A stretch of 64,000 nt of DNA from positions 212,375 to 276,374 of the forward strand of contig NZ_JAJOMA010000010.1 in NCBI RefSeq assembly GCF_021129235.1, written 5' to 3'. The translations under genes were made by a program, and so were the position numbers. The notes beneath the pieces are model-generated. The model ran no database searches, was not told the origin of the DNA, and was given only the letters and a program-made list of their open reading frames with translations. The number at the start of each line of letters is the position of its first letter. The first letter of the stretch is position 1. The DNA is from Kineosporia mesophila. Lineage in GTDB: Bacteria; Actinomycetota; Actinomycetes; Actinomycetales; Kineosporiaceae. Shown in pieces: positions 38,821-50,808 of the stretch.

Positions 38821-39759
38821 TCAGGGGGTGATCAGCTCGGTGCCCTGGGGCAGAGTGCCGTCGACGGACGCGGTGCCCAGGTAGCCGAGCAGTTCGGCCC
38901 GCAGTTCCTGGGCGGCCCGGGAGGGCTGGGCCCCCCGGCGGTGGGCCAGGCCGATCGTGCGGGACAGGCCGGGGGCGGCGATCGGGGTGACGCGGTGGGT
39001 GGCCGAGCGTCCGGCGACCACGGTGCTGGGCACCACGGCCAGCCCAAGTCCGGCCTCGACCATGCTCAGCACCGCGTCCATCTCGCCACCCTCGACCGCC
39101 AGGGTGGGCGCGAAACCGGCGCGGCGGCAGGCCCCCACGGTCACCTCGCGCAGTTCGTAGCCGGCCCGGAACATCACCAGAGGACGACCCTGCAGCTGGG
39201 AGATCGCGATCGGGCGGCCGTCGGTGGGGCCCGGGTCGCGGGTGGACGACACCACGACGAGGTCTTCCCGCAGCAGGGGTACCGTCTCCAGCGCCGGGTC
39301 GTCGGCGTGCAGGGGCAGCACGAGCAGGGACAGGTCGATCAGGCCGGAGGCGGTCTTGGCCACCAGGTCGCGTGACCCGCTCTCCTCCAGTACGAGCCGG
39401 ATCGCCGGGTATCGACGGTGGTAGCGACGCGCGACCTCCGGCAGCAGACCGGTGAGCAGACTCGGGGTGGCGCCCAGCCGCACCCGCCCGCTGCGCAGCT
39501 CGACCAGCTCGCGCACCTCCTGGCGGGCCGACTCCACGTCGACGGTGATCCGCTGGGCGATCGGCAGTAGCGCCTCGCCGGCCGGGGTCAGCGTGATGTT
39601 GCCGCGCACCCGGTCGAAGAGCTCCGCGCCCAGTGATGCTTCCAACGCCCGGATCTGTTGCGAGAGCGATGGTTGTGCGATCTCGAGCAGCTGCGCGGCC
39701 CGGGTGAAGTGCTTCGTCTCCGCGACGGTCAGGAAATATACGAGCTGCTGCAGTTGCAC
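38821..39759 (-). CDS. LysR-family transcriptional regulator next to sdhCAB
   Basis: The 312-residue regulator has an N-terminal winged helix (LVYFLTVAETKHFTRAAQLLEIAQPSLSQQIRALEASLG) and a periplasmic-binding-like effector domain. The GTG at 39759 fits the family start (QLQQLVYF). The complement of 39766-39771 reads TACGCT, 6 bases upstream, suggesting a leaderless transcript. It diverges from sdhC with a LysR-type dyad between them, so it probably controls succinate dehydrogenase and itself. Confidence 0.93.
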   Translation of the reverse strand: MQLQQLVYFLTVAETKHFTRAAQLLEIAQPSLSQQIRALEASLGAELFDRVRGNITLTPAGEALLPIAQRITVDVESARQEVRELVELRSGRVRLGATPSLLTGLLPEVARRYHRRYPAIRLVLEESGSRDLVAKTASGLIDLSLLVLPLHADDPALETVPLLREDLVVVSSTRDPGPTDGRPIAISQLQGRPLVMFRAGYELREVTVGACRRAGFAPTLAVEGGEMDAVLSMVEAGLGLAVVPSTVVAGRSATHRVTPIAAPGLSRTIGLAHRRGAQPSRAAQELRAELLGYLGTASVDGTLPQGTELITP

Positions 39760-39777
39760 GAGCACAGCGTAACCAGA

Positions 39778-39798
39778 TCGATAGGCCCTGACTATTGA
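39778..39798. promoter_or_regulatory. LysR-type binding site between lysR and sdhC
   Basis: TCGATAG-N7-CTATTGA contains the perfect dyad ATAG-N7-CTAT (39781-39795) and meets the T-N11-A rule of LysR sites. It lies centrally in the 86-base divergent gap. Confidence 0.75.
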
Positions 39799-39845
39799 GA
39801 GCCTACGCATCATCTCTTGGACCTCATCAGCCTCTAGGGAATACC

Positions 39846-40550
39846 TTGCCGATCGTGGTAGAGACGCTGAGCAAGAACCCGCGTGTGACGGGCTTCGCCA
39901 CCCTCCACCGCTCGACCATCGGGCGGAAGATGATCATGGCCGTCACCGGCCTGATCATGCTGGCGTTCGTCGTCGTGCACATGGTCGGGAACCTGAAGAT
40001 CTTCTTCGGCGAGACCGAGTTCAACGAGTACGCGGCCTGGCTGCGCACCATCGGTGAGCCCGCTCTGCACGAGGCCTGGTACCTCTGGATCCAGAGGGCC
40101 GTGCTCACCGTCGCGCTGGTGCTGCACATCTGGGCAGCCGTGACGCTGTCGCGGCACGACGTGAACGCCCGGCCGGTGAAATACCACGCCAAGCGCAAGG
40201 GTGGCTACGCCACCTCGACGATGCGCTGGGGCGGCGTCACGCTGCTGCTCTTCATCATCTGGCACATCCTCGACATGACCACCGGCACGGTGAACCCGGC
40301 CACCTCGCACGAGCCCTACGAGCGGATCACCGCCGGGTTCGACCAGTGGTGGAACGTCGCCATCTACACGCTGGCGATGGTGGCCCTGTGCCTGCACATC
40401 TGGCACGGCCTCTGGAGCGCCGCCAACACGCTGGGCTGGAACCGGGCCACCACGGCCGGGTTCCGCACCTTCGCGGTGTTCGTGGCCCTGGTCGTCGGCT
40501 TCGGCTTCCTGCTCGTTCCGTACAGCGTCGTCTTCGGGTTGGTGGATTGA
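39846..40550 (+). CDS. sdhC: Succinate dehydrogenase cytochrome b subunit
   Basis: The 234-residue protein has five membrane helices and several histidines placed for haem ligation ([36 protein letters not shown]). It is the single large anchor of the type-B, sdhCAB complex (no sdhD). The start is uncertain: a TTG at 39846 has AGGGA five bases upstream; a GTG at 39855 is the alternative. Confidence 0.9.
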   Translation: MPIVVETLSKNPRVTGFATLHRSTIGRKMIMAVTGLIMLAFVVVHMVGNLKIFFGETEFNEYAAWLRTIGEPALHEAWYLWIQRAVLTVALVLHIWAAVTLSRHDVNARPVKYHAKRKGGYATSTMRWGGVTLLLFIIWHILDMTTGTVNPATSHEPYERITAGFDQWWNVAIYTLAMVALCLHIWHGLWSAANTLGWNRATTAGFRTFAVFVALVVGFGFLLVPYSVVFGLVD

Positions 40551-40551
40551 G

Positions 40552-42537
<1,986 letters not shown>

Positions 42538-42570
42538 TCTTTTAAGCCTGCGATTTTTGAAGGAAGCCTG

Positions 42571-43320
42571 ATGAAGCTCAAGCTGAAGATCTGGCGGCAG
42601 AAGAACGGCGCCGACGCCGGCGCCATGGTCGACTACGACCTCGACAACGTCTCGCCGGACATGTCGTTCCTGGAGATGCTCGACACGCTCAACGAGAAGC
42701 TGATCCTCGATGGTGACGACCCGGTCGCGTTCGACCACGACTGCCGCGAGGGCATCTGCGGCAGCTGTGGCGTCGTCATCAACGGCGAGGCCCACGGCCC
42801 GGAGCAGACCACCGCCTGCCAGCTGCACATGCGCGCCTTCTCGGACGGCGAGGAGATCATCATCGAGCCGTGGCGCGCGGCCCCCTTCCCAGTGATCAAA
42901 GACCTGGTGGTCAACCGCAGCGCCTTCGACCGCATCATCGGCGCCGGTGGTTACATCACCGCCCCGACCGGCTCGGCCCCGGAGGGCAACTCCACCCGCA
43001 TCCCCAAGCCCGACGCGGACGAGGCCTTCGCCAACGCCACCTGCATCGGCTGCGGCGCCTGCGTGGCGGCCTGCCCGAACGGCTCGGCCTCGCTCTTCGT
43101 CTCGGCCAAGGTCACGCACCTCAACCTGCTGCCCCAGGGTCAGCCGGAGCGCACGACCCGGGTGCTGGACATGGTCGAGCAGATGGACGCGGAGGGCTTC
43201 GGTGGGTGCACGAACACCGGTATGTGCACGGTGTCCTGCCCCAAGGAGATCCCGTTCGTCAGCATCGCCAACCTCAACAAGGAGTACCGCCGCGCGGTGA
43301 AGTCCGGCCGTAAGGCCTGA
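42571..43320 (+). CDS. sdhB: Succinate dehydrogenase iron-sulfur subunit
   Basis: The 249-residue subunit has a plant-type [2Fe-2S] site ([12 protein letters not shown]...ACQ), a [4Fe-4S] motif [14 protein letters not shown] and a further cysteine motif [22 protein letters not shown] precedes the ATG. It is the last gene of sdhCAB; a hairpin terminator follows. Confidence 0.97.
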   Translation: MKLKLKIWRQKNGADAGAMVDYDLDNVSPDMSFLEMLDTLNEKLILDGDDPVAFDHDCREGICGSCGVVINGEAHGPEQTTACQLHMRAFSDGEEIIIEPWRAAPFPVIKDLVVNRSAFDRIIGAGGYITAPTGSAPEGNSTRIPKPDADEAFANATCIGCGACVAACPNGSASLFVSAKVTHLNLLPQGQPERTTRVLDMVEQMDAEGFGGCTNTGMCTVSCPKEIPFVSIANLNKEYRRAVKSGRKA

Positions 43321-43329
43321 GCCGCCCGG

Positions 43330-43378
43330 GCGGGGAAGGTCTGCATGATCATGCGGGCCTTCCCCGCTCTCCTTTTGC
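43330..43378 (+). terminator. Terminator of sdhCAB
   Basis: GCGGGGAAGG (43330-43339) pairs with CCTTCCCCGC (43358-43367) around the smaller palindrome GCATGATCATGC; TCTCCTTTTG follows. Confidence 0.8.
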
Positions 43379-43380
43379 TC

Positions 43381-43403
43381 GTGATCATGCAAAACCTCCC
43401 CGG
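43381..43403 (+). repeat. Dispersed palindrome family, half copy
   Basis: It begins GTGATCATGCAAAACCTCCC, identical over 21 bases to the left arm at 4064, and stops before the GTTCTAGAAC part. It lies between the sdh terminator and hisH. Confidence 0.8.
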
Positions 43404-43440
43404 CGATCATGGTCGGTGCGGGTGGTGTCCGGGGCTCTTC

Positions 43441-43452
43441 TAGACTCTGGGT
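43441..43452 (+). promoter_or_regulatory. Candidate leaderless promoter of hisH
   Basis: TAGACT (43441-43446) stands six bases before the hisH ATG, with no Shine-Dalgarno sequence between. Confidence 0.5.
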
Positions 43453-44100
43453 ATGACTTCACCCCAGGTCGTGGTGCTGGACTACGGCTCCGGCAACGTC
43501 CGGTCGGCCGTGCGGGCGCTGGAGCGCGCCGGCGCGACCGTCGAGCTGACCGCCGACTTCCATCGCGCCCTGGAGGCCGACGGCCTGGTGGTCCCCGGTG
43601 TGGGGGCCTTCGCCTCGGTCGCCGAGCAGTTGCGGGCTGTCGGCGGGCACCGGCTGATCGGGCGCCGTCTGGCCGGTGGCCGTCCGGTGCTCGGGATCTG
43701 CGTCGGCCTGCAGGTGTTGTTCGAGAAGTCCGCCGAGTTCGGTCGCGATGATGTCGAGGGCCTGGGGGAGTGGCCCGGCACCGTCGAGCTGCTGCCGTCC
43801 CGGGTCGTGCCGCACATGGGCTGGAACGTCGTCGACACCCCCGAGGGCTCTCGGCTCTTCGCCGGTATCGAGCACGAGCGCTTCTACTTCGTGCACTCCT
43901 ACGCCGTGCAGAAGTGGGAACTCCCGTCCCCCGGCGACCCCCTGGCCTCGCTCAAGCCGCCGCTGGTCACCTGGTCCGAGCACGGCGGCCGGTTCGTGGC
44001 CGCGGTCGAGAACGGTCCCCTCACCGCCACCCAGTTCCACCCGGAGAAGTCCGGCGCCGCCGGGGCCCAGCTCCTGCGTAACTGGCTGACCACCCTGTAA
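43453..44100 (+). CDS. hisH: Imidazole glycerol phosphate synthase, glutaminase subunit
   Basis: The 215-residue class-I glutamine amidotransferase supplies ammonia to HisF. Seen: [15 protein letters not shown] at the start, the nucleophile cysteine in [23 protein letters not shown], and the His/Glu pair of TQFHPEKSG. hisF is not in this window. Confidence 0.96.
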   Translation: MTSPQVVVLDYGSGNVRSAVRALERAGATVELTADFHRALEADGLVVPGVGAFASVAEQLRAVGGHRLIGRRLAGGRPVLGICVGLQVLFEKSAEFGRDDVEGLGEWPGTVELLPSRVVPHMGWNVVDTPEGSRLFAGIEHERFYFVHSYAVQKWELPSPGDPLASLKPPLVTWSEHGGRFVAAVENGPLTATQFHPEKSGAAGAQLLRNWLTTL

Positions 44101-44194
44101 CCCAGGCCCGGAACCCCGCCCTGCCCAGGTTCTGCCTTGGCCCGGGCACGGGCCCGGGCATGGGCCTGGCGACTCGCTGCCCACTTTCTCGTCC

Positions 44195-44252
44195 GTGATC
44201 ATGCAAAACCTCCCCGGAGTTCTAGAACTCTCGCCGGAACGTTTGCATGACC
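44195..44252 (+). repeat. Dispersed palindrome family, imperfect full copy
   Basis: It starts GTGATCATGCAAAACCTCCC and contains GAGTTCTAGAACTC. The right arm GTTTGCATGACCAC is a degraded complement of the left end. It lies in the 292-base gap between hisH and hisA, which holds no gene. Confidence 0.8.
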
Positions 44253-44392
44253 ACGACGGGGTCGGGCGGCTCTTGATCGCGCGCGGTCCCCGGGGCTGCA
44301 CCTGTCTGCTGCCGGGGGCCGCGATAGCGTGGCCGCCGACTTCACCGGCCTCGGGATGACCAGGCCGGTCGCACGCCTTCGAAGGGTTTTCC

Positions 44393-45145
44393 ATGTCTGA
44401 CTCCGCCGCCGCTCCCGCCCGGCTCGAGCTGCTGCCCGCCGTCGACGTCGCCGACGGCCAGGCCGTGCGCCTGGTGCAGGGCGAAGCCGGCAGCGAGACC
44501 GGCTACGGCGATCCGCTGGAGGCGGCCCGGGCCTGGCAGAAGGCCGGGGCGCAGTGGCTGCACCTGGTCGACCTGGACGCCGCGTTCGGCCGGGGCAGCA
44601 ACCGCGAGCTGATCACCCGGGTCTGCGCCGAGCTGAGCGGGCTCGGGGTGAAGGTCGAGATGTCCGGCGGGATCCGCGACGAGGCGAGCCTGCGGGCCGC
44701 GATGGACACCGGCTGCGCCCGCGTGAACCTGGGCACCGCCGCGATCGAGAACCCGTCCTGGACGCGTGACGCCATCGCCGAGTTCGGCGACCGGATCGCC
44801 GTCGGCCTCGACGTGCGCGGCACCGAGCTGGCCGGCCGCGGCTGGACCAGCAAGGGCGGCGACCTGTTCGAGACCCTGGCCCGCCTCGACGAGGACGGCT
44901 GTGCCCGCTACGTGGTCACCGACGTCACCAAGGACGGCACGCTCCAGGGTCCGAACCTCGACCTGCTCGCCGAGGTCTGCAGCCGCACCAGCAAGCCGGT
45001 CGTGGCCTCCGGCGGCATCGCGAACCTCGACGACATCGCCGCCCTGCGCGCGCTGGTGAAGATCGGCGTCGAGGGGGCGATCGTCGGGAAGGCGCTCTAC
45101 AACGGGGCCTTCACGCTGGAGCAGGCCCTGCACGTTGCCGGCTGA
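44393..45145 (+). CDS. priA: Phosphoribosyl isomerase A (HisA/PriA)
   Basis: The 250-residue TIM-barrel isomerase begins [23 protein letters not shown] with the first catalytic Asp, and has [17 protein letters not shown], and the second Asp in [13 protein letters not shown]. In actinobacteria this enzyme usually serves both histidine (HisA) and tryptophan (TrpF) synthesis; that dual role is inferred from the family, not shown here. Confidence 0.93.
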   Translation: MSDSAAAPARLELLPAVDVADGQAVRLVQGEAGSETGYGDPLEAARAWQKAGAQWLHLVDLDAAFGRGSNRELITRVCAELSGLGVKVEMSGGIRDEASLRAAMDTGCARVNLGTAAIENPSWTRDAIAEFGDRIAVGLDVRGTELAGRGWTSKGGDLFETLARLDEDGCARYVVTDVTKDGTLQGPNLDLLAEVCSRTSKPVVASGGIANLDDIAALRALVKIGVEGAIVGKALYNGAFTLEQALHVAG

Positions 45146-45188
45146 GTCGGCTGAACAGGCCGGCAGGAGCGGACAGGAGCTGATCGAC

Positions 45189-45926
45189 ATGGCACACGGC
45201 ATCAACCCGCACCACGACACCGACTCGGCCGGTACCCCATGGTCGGGTCGCACCCTGACCGCGCAGCCCTTCCCGGGTGACGACGGAACCGCCGACGCGG
45301 CCCTGACCGCCGCGCTCGCCGACGGCGACCTGGTCGCGATCACCCGGGCCTGGGCCCCCACCCGGGTCCTGGTCCCGATCGTCGCCGTGCTCGGTGACGA
45401 CGACGCCGAGCTCGTCGCGTCGGAGGGGGACAAGAGCTCCGACATGGCCCTGGTGACCCTCGTCGGTGAGGACGAGTCCCGGATCCTCCCGGTCTTCTCC
45501 AGCGTCGCCGCGTTGCTGGAGTGGAACCCGAAGGCCCGCCCGGTTCCGGTCGAGGCCGCCCGGGCCGCGCAGGCCGCGGTGGTCGAGGAGTGCCCCCGCA
45601 TCGTCATCGACCCGGCCGGCGCCGCGGTCGAGCTGCCGCGCCCCGCCGTCTGGGCCGTGGCCCAGGGCCGCGACTGGCTGCCGCCCGCCGACGACCCGGA
45701 GCTGCTCGACGGCATCACTGCCCTGATCGGCACCGTCCCCGAGGTGAAGGCCCACCGCTGCGAGCCCGACGGGGAGGCCGGCCTGGTGGTCGTGCTCGGC
45801 CTGCCCCCGGGCCTCGATCGCGACCAGGTCCGCAGCACCACCACCCAGGTCGGCGAGCTGCTGCTGACCGACCAGATCGTCACCGAGCGCACCGACTCGG
45901 TCCGCCTGGCGGTTCGCTCGGTCTGA
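45189..45926 (+). CDS. SseB-family protein
   Basis: The 245-residue soluble protein resembles the SseB N-terminal domain family often found beside hisA and infC in actinobacteria (LVAITRAWAPTRVLVPIVAV; VFSSVAALLEWNPKARPVPVEAARAAQAA). The function is unknown. The ATG has GGAG nine bases upstream; an earlier GTG, 54 bases upstream, overlaps the end of the hisA gene. Confidence 0.83.
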   Translation: MAHGINPHHDTDSAGTPWSGRTLTAQPFPGDDGTADAALTAALADGDLVAITRAWAPTRVLVPIVAVLGDDDAELVASEGDKSSDMALVTLVGEDESRILPVFSSVAALLEWNPKARPVPVEAARAAQAAVVEECPRIVIDPAGAAVELPRPAVWAVAQGRDWLPPADDPELLDGITALIGTVPEVKAHRCEPDGEAGLVVVLGLPPGLDRDQVRSTTTQVGELLLTDQIVTERTDSVRLAVRSV

Positions 45927-45940
45927 TCCACCCCCCTTGT

Positions 45941-45963
45941 GCATGATCACGAACGAAGGGGGA
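45941..45963 (-). repeat. Dispersed palindrome family, end fragment
   Basis: The reverse complement reads TCCCCCTTCGTTCGTGATCATGC (shown in parts: CCTTCGTTCG, TGATCATGC) and matches the left flank and first bases of the copy at 4064. It lies just after the SseB gene. Confidence 0.65.
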
Positions 45964-46008
45964 GCGTCCCCCGGGGTGCTGGTGTCGCGGGTATCGGCCT
46001 GCTCCTGC

Positions 46009-46311
46009 TAACCTGGGCTACTGACCGACCAAGTTCCGCTGCTGGACCTGCCCTCACGGGTGGGTTCGCGACAGAGCCTGGTGCGCCAAGTGGAGTCTCT
46101 CCCACCCGCCGTCACAGCACTTCGGTGCGATGACATCGGGTCCCGGTCCGCTCCTCCCGACCAGGAGGAGCCCTCTACCGTGACTGGTGGGGGTGCACGC
46201 GAACGGAAGATCAGTTTGCCGTGCGACCGTTACTGAGGCTCCCGAGCGCCTGCATCCGGGAGCCTTCTCCTGTTTGCCGGCGGTCACCGAGACCGTACGA
46301 AGGAGTAACAC
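46009..46311 (+). promoter_or_regulatory. Structured leader of the infC-rpmI-rplT operon
   Basis: A -10-like TAACCT (46009-46014) would start a leader of about 290 bases. It contains GCAC-TTCG-GTGC near 46117, the 8-bp stem GCTCCTCC/GGAGGAGC (46150-46171) and a terminator-like stem GGCTCCCG/CGGGAGCC (46237-46264) followed by TTCTCCTGTTT. Leaders of this operon are controlled by ribosomal protein L20 or attenuation in other bacteria; here that is an inference. No gene is seen in the 385-base gap. Confidence 0.6.
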
Positions 46312-47640
46312 ATCAGCGAGCCCCGGATTAACGACCGTATCCGCGTCCCAGAGGTGCGGCTGGTCGGCCCCAACGGGGAGCAGGTCGGCATCGTCCGGGT
46401 CGAAGACGCGCTGCGTCTCGCCCAGGAGGCCGACCTCGACCTTGTCGAAGTCGCCCCCCAGGCGCGGCCGCCGGTCTGCAAGCTCATGGACTTCGGAAAG
46501 TTCAAGTACGAGTCTGCGATCAAGGACCGTGAGGCCCGGAAGAACCAGGCCCACACCGTCCTCAAGGAGATCAGGCTCCGCCTCAAGATCGACCCGCACG
46601 ACTACTCCACGAAGAAGGGGCACGTCGAGCGGTTCCTCAATGAGGGCGACAAGGTCAAGGTCATGATCATGTTCCGTGGTCGTGAGCAGTCCCGCCCGGA
46701 GATGGGTTACCGCCTGCTCCAGCGCATGGCGGCCGACGTGGTCGAGCTCGGTTACATCGAGAGCAACCCGAAGCAAGACGGCCGCAACATGGTCATGGTG
46801 ATCGGCCCGAACAAGAAGAAGGCCGACGCCAAGGCTGAGCAGAAGGACATTCAGGCCGAGCAGAAGGCCGAACGCGTTGCGCGCCGCCGCGAGGAGGCCG
46901 CCCAGGCTGCGGAGAAGACTGCCGAGGTCGCCGAGGCGAACGAGGCAGCCGCGCCGGACGCTGCCGCCAGCGATGAGGAGCCCATCTTCATCAAGCGCGC
47001 GACGCCGCCGCCGTCGGCCCTGCCTCCCGCCTCGAGCAGCTCCGGCCCGCCCGCGTACTCGTCCTCCCGCCCGGACCGGGGCGGCCCCCGCTCCGACCGT
47101 CCGGGTGGTTCCCGCCCGCCGTACGGCTCGGGCCCGGACCGTGGTCCGCGTCCCGACCGGGGCGAGCGTCCGTCGTTCGGTACCGGTCCCGGTGGCCCCC
47201 GCGGCGACCGTCCGTCCGGTCCGCGTCCCGACCGGGGCGAGCGTCCGTCGTTCGGTTCCGGTCCGGGGAGCCCGTCCTCCCGGCCCGCGACCACGGGTAC
47301 GCCGCGTCCGGTGTCGTCCGGTTCCGGTGCGGGTGCTCCCGCCGCCGGCCGTCCCGCCACCGGTCCGCGTCCGCTCCCGGCCACCGGGCCGCGTCCCACC
47401 CCGGGATCGGTCGGACCGCGCCCGACCCCGGGCTCGATCGGCCCGCGTCCCACCCCCGGGCCCGGCCCGCGTCCCACCCCGGGACCGGGTCCGCGTCCGG
47501 CCCCCGGGCCTGGCCCGCGTCCCACCCCGGGACCGGCCGCCGAGGCGAAGCCCACCGAGGCCAAGCCGGCGGAGACCAAGCCCACGGAGGAAGCCGCCAA
47601 GCCGGCAGCTACCCCCGAGCAGACATCAGCCGACGCCTGA
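46312..47640 (+). CDS. infC: Translation initiation factor IF-3, ATC start, long C-terminal extension
   Basis: The 442-residue reading starts at the rare codon ATC, six bases after GAAGGAG, giving the family N-terminus [17 protein letters not shown]. The next possible GTG would cut 14 conserved residues. The normal IF-3 two-domain core ends near residue 175 ([13 protein letters not shown]). A charged coiled segment (about 178-215) follows, then about 200 residues rich in Pro, Arg and Gly with GPRPTPG repeats. IF-3 checks start codons on the 30S subunit; rare infC start codons allow it to limit its own synthesis. Confidence 0.93.
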   Translation: MSEPRINDRIRVPEVRLVGPNGEQVGIVRVEDALRLAQEADLDLVEVAPQARPPVCKLMDFGKFKYESAIKDREARKNQAHTVLKEIRLRLKIDPHDYSTKKGHVERFLNEGDKVKVMIMFRGREQSRPEMGYRLLQRMAADVVELGYIESNPKQDGRNMVMVIGPNKKKADAKAEQKDIQAEQKAERVARRREEAAQAAEKTAEVAEANEAAAPDAAASDEEPIFIKRATPPPSALPPASSSSGPPAYSSSRPDRGGPRSDRPGGSRPPYGSGPDRGPRPDRGERPSFGTGPGGPRGDRPSGPRPDRGERPSFGSGPGSPSSRPATTGTPRPVSSGSGAGAPAAGRPATGPRPLPATGPRPTPGSVGPRPTPGSIGPRPTPGPGPRPTPGPGPRPAPGPGPRPTPGPAAEAKPTEAKPAETKPTEEAAKPAATPEQTSADA

Positions 47641-47677
47641 CGGGCAGAGGCTGAGCCTGTACGAAGGCTAAGCAGGT

Positions 47678-47715
47678 GACCGGGCGGACACACGAGATGT
47701 GCCGTCCGCCCGGTC
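47678..47715 (+). promoter_or_regulatory. Hairpin between infC and rpmI
   Basis: GACCGGGCGGAC (47678-47689) pairs perfectly with GTCCGCCCGGTC (47704-47715); the loop can pair further (ACAC with TGTG). No U-run follows, so it may be an RNA-binding or processing site controlling rpmI-rplT rather than a terminator. Confidence 0.6.
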
Positions 47716-47772
47716 CCGACCACCTTCCGCGTGCCGGACACCCCGCGCGCGGATCGATGAGGAGAAACAGAC

Positions 47773-47967
47773 GTGCCGAAGAACAAGACGCACAGCGGTG
47801 CGAAGAAGCGCTTCCGGGTGACCGGCAGCGGCAAGCTGATGCGGGAGCAGGCCAACCGTCGCCACCTGTTCGAGCACAAGCCCTCGAGCCGCACGCGCCG
47901 TCTGGCCTCGGACGAGCCCGTTGCCGCCGGCAACCTGAAGGCCGCCAAGCGCCTGCTCGGCCGCTGA
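47773..47967 (+). CDS. rpmI: 50S ribosomal protein L35
   Basis: The 64-residue basic protein has the family pattern [20 protein letters not shown] and [16 protein letters not shown]. It starts at GTG with GAGGAG upstream. It is the middle gene of infC-rpmI-rplT. Confidence 0.97.
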   Translation: MPKNKTHSGAKKRFRVTGSGKLMREQANRRHLFEHKPSSRTRRLASDEPVAAGNLKAAKRLLGR

Positions 47968-48029
47968 TTCCCCGCTTACTGACCCCCGTCGCCGGTCCTG
48001 ACCGGTGACAAGAACCAAGGAGACTCCAC

Positions 48030-48410
48030 GTGGCACGCGTCAAGCGGGCAGTCAACGCCCAGAAGAAGCGCCGCGAGGTCCTCGAGCGCGCCAGCGGTTA
48101 CCGCGGGCAGCGCTCACGCCTCTACCGCAAGGCCAAAGAGCAGGTCACCCACTCGCTCGTCTACGCGTACCGCGACCGTCGTGCGCGCAAGGGTGACTTC
48201 CGCAAGCTGTGGATCCAGCGCATCAACGCCGCCGCCCGTGCGAACGGCATGACCTACAACCGGTTCATCCAGGGCCTCAAGGCCGCGGAGATCGAGGTCG
48301 ACCGTCGCATGCTGGCCGAGCTGGCCGTGAACGACGAGGCCGCGTTCGCCGCCCTCGTCGTGCTGGCCAAGGCTGCCCTCCCGGCGACCGCCGACACCAC
48401 TGCGGCCTGA
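48030..48410 (+). CDS. rplT: 50S ribosomal protein L20
   Basis: The 126-residue protein matches L20: [57 protein letters not shown]. It starts at GTG with AAGGAG upstream. L20 binds 23S rRNA early in assembly and, in other bacteria, its own message. Confidence 0.98.
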   Translation: MARVKRAVNAQKKRREVLERASGYRGQRSRLYRKAKEQVTHSLVYAYRDRRARKGDFRKLWIQRINAAARANGMTYNRFIQGLKAAEIEVDRRMLAELAVNDEAAFAALVVLAKAALPATADTTAA

Positions 48411-48471
48411 GCCTTTTCGCCGTCCCCGGGCTGAACTGCCCCCGCATCGGCCCGGGACCAGCGAGACGAAC

Positions 48472-49620
48472 ATGATGACGGAACGCCCGGCGCTCGAGGC
48501 ACTGTCCAATCCCCGGTCCGACCGGGTGAAGGCAGTGGCCCGGCTGTCCGGGCGTTCCGCGCGTCTGCGGGCCGGCCGGTTCCTGGTCGAGGGTCCGCAG
48601 GGTGTGCGCGAAGCGGTGGCCGAACACGGGGCGACCCGCCGGAGCGCCCCGGGCGCCCTGCGCGAGCTCTACGCCACCCCGGAAGCCGCCGACCGGTACC
48701 CCGAGATCCTCGACGCCGCGGCCGATTCCGGTGTCTGGGCCCGCATCGTCACGGACGAGGTGCTGGCCACGATGCTCGCCGGGGCGGGCACGACCACCCC
48801 GCAGGGCCTGCTCGCGGTGTGCGACCTGATCACCGTGTCGCTGGACGAGGTCCTCGCGCGGCGGCCGAAGCTGGTGGCCGTGCTCTCACAGGTCCGTGAC
48901 CCGGGCAACGCCGGCACCGTGATCCGCGCGGCCGACGCCGCCGGGGCCGATGCCGTGGTGCTCACCGACGCCAGCGTCGACGTGCACAACCCCAAGTGCG
49001 TGCGCTCCACCGCGGGAAGCCTGTTCCACCTCCCGGTGGTGACCGGTGTCCCGCTGGCCGAGGCGGTCGAGCGGCTCCGGGCGGCCGGTCTGCAGATCCT
49101 GGCCGCGGACGGTGCGGGCGACCACGACCTGGACGACCTGGCCGACGACGCCGAGGACCGGGCCGTCAGCAGGACCGAACCCGGTGCCCAGGCCGAACCC
49201 GGTGCCCGGACCGAAGCCGGTGCCCGGACCGAAGCCGGTGCCCGGACCGAACCCGGTGCCCGGACCGAACCCGGTGCCCGGACCGAAGCCGGTACCCAGG
49301 CCGAAGCCGGACGCACTGCGTCCGGCCCGGACCGCACGACCGGGGTACCCGCCCGGGTGACCGGCGCAACCGGGGCGACCACGACGTCCTCAATCAGTGA
49401 ACCGCACCTGGAAAGCCCCGCCGCCTGGGTCTTCGGCAACGAGGCCTGGGGCCTCCCGCAGGCCGACCGCGATCTGGCCGACGCCGTGGTGCGGGTACCC
49501 GTGCACGGCCGGGCCGAGAGCCTGAACCTCGGCACCGCGGCCACCGTCTGCCTCTACGCCACCGCGCGCGCCCAGCGCCGGGAAGAACGCCGATTTACCA
49601 AGGCGGACCGGGCACTCTGA
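48472..49620 (+). CDS. SpoU/TrmH-family RNA 2'-O-methyltransferase with inserted repeat
   Basis: The 382-residue protein has an N-terminal substrate-binding domain (about 1-115) and a SPOUT catalytic domain. Motif 1 is LSQVRDPGNAGTVIRAADAAGADAV; motif 2 is WVFGNEAWGLP; motif 3 is VPVHGRAESLNLGTAATVCLYA. Between motifs 1 and 2, at residues 234-281, sits an eight-unit repeat (RTEPGA/RTEAGA) within a disordered insert of about 90 residues. The usual target is 23S rRNA, but the site cannot be told. Either of two adjacent ATG codons may start it. Confidence 0.92.
   Translation: MMTERPALEALSNPRSDRVKAVARLSGRSARLRAGRFLVEGPQGVREAVAEHGATRRSAPGALRELYATPEAADRYPEILDAAADSGVWARIVTDEVLATMLAGAGTTTPQGLLAVCDLITVSLDEVLARRPKLVAVLSQVRDPGNAGTVIRAADAAGADAVVLTDASVDVHNPKCVRSTAGSLFHLPVVTGVPLAEAVERLRAAGLQILAADGAGDHDLDDLADDAEDRAVSRTEPGAQAEPGARTEAGARTEAGARTEPGARTEPGARTEAGTQAEAGRTASGPDRTTGVPARVTGATGATTTSSISEPHLESPAAWVFGNEAWGLPQADRDLADAVVRVPVHGRAESLNLGTAATVCLYATARAQRREERRFTKADRAL
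49171..49314 (+). repeat. 18-base tandem repeat, eight copies, inside the SpoU gene
   Basis: The units read RTEPGA, QAEPGA, RTEAGA, RTEAGA, RTEPGA, RTEPGA, RTEAGT, QAEAGR. They are near-identical at DNA level (GGTGCCCGGACCGAA cores), in frame, and lie between two catalytic motifs. Confidence 0.95.
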
Positions 49621-49692
49621 TCGAGGTCCGGTTCCGCCGACCACTCACTTCTGCCCGCAGGCCAGCGAGGAAATCCACTGGCCGCCGTCTGA

Positions 49693-50807
<1,115 letters not shown>

Positions 50808-50808
<1 letters not shown>

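Noticed and set aside
45939..46133. 64-codon frame in the infC leader
   Set aside because: It has no ribosome binding site or recognisable content, and overlaps the repeat fragment and promoter region.
49171..49314. Tandem repeats considered as a CRISPR array
   Set aside because: The units are 18 bases, directly adjacent without spacers, and coding in frame.
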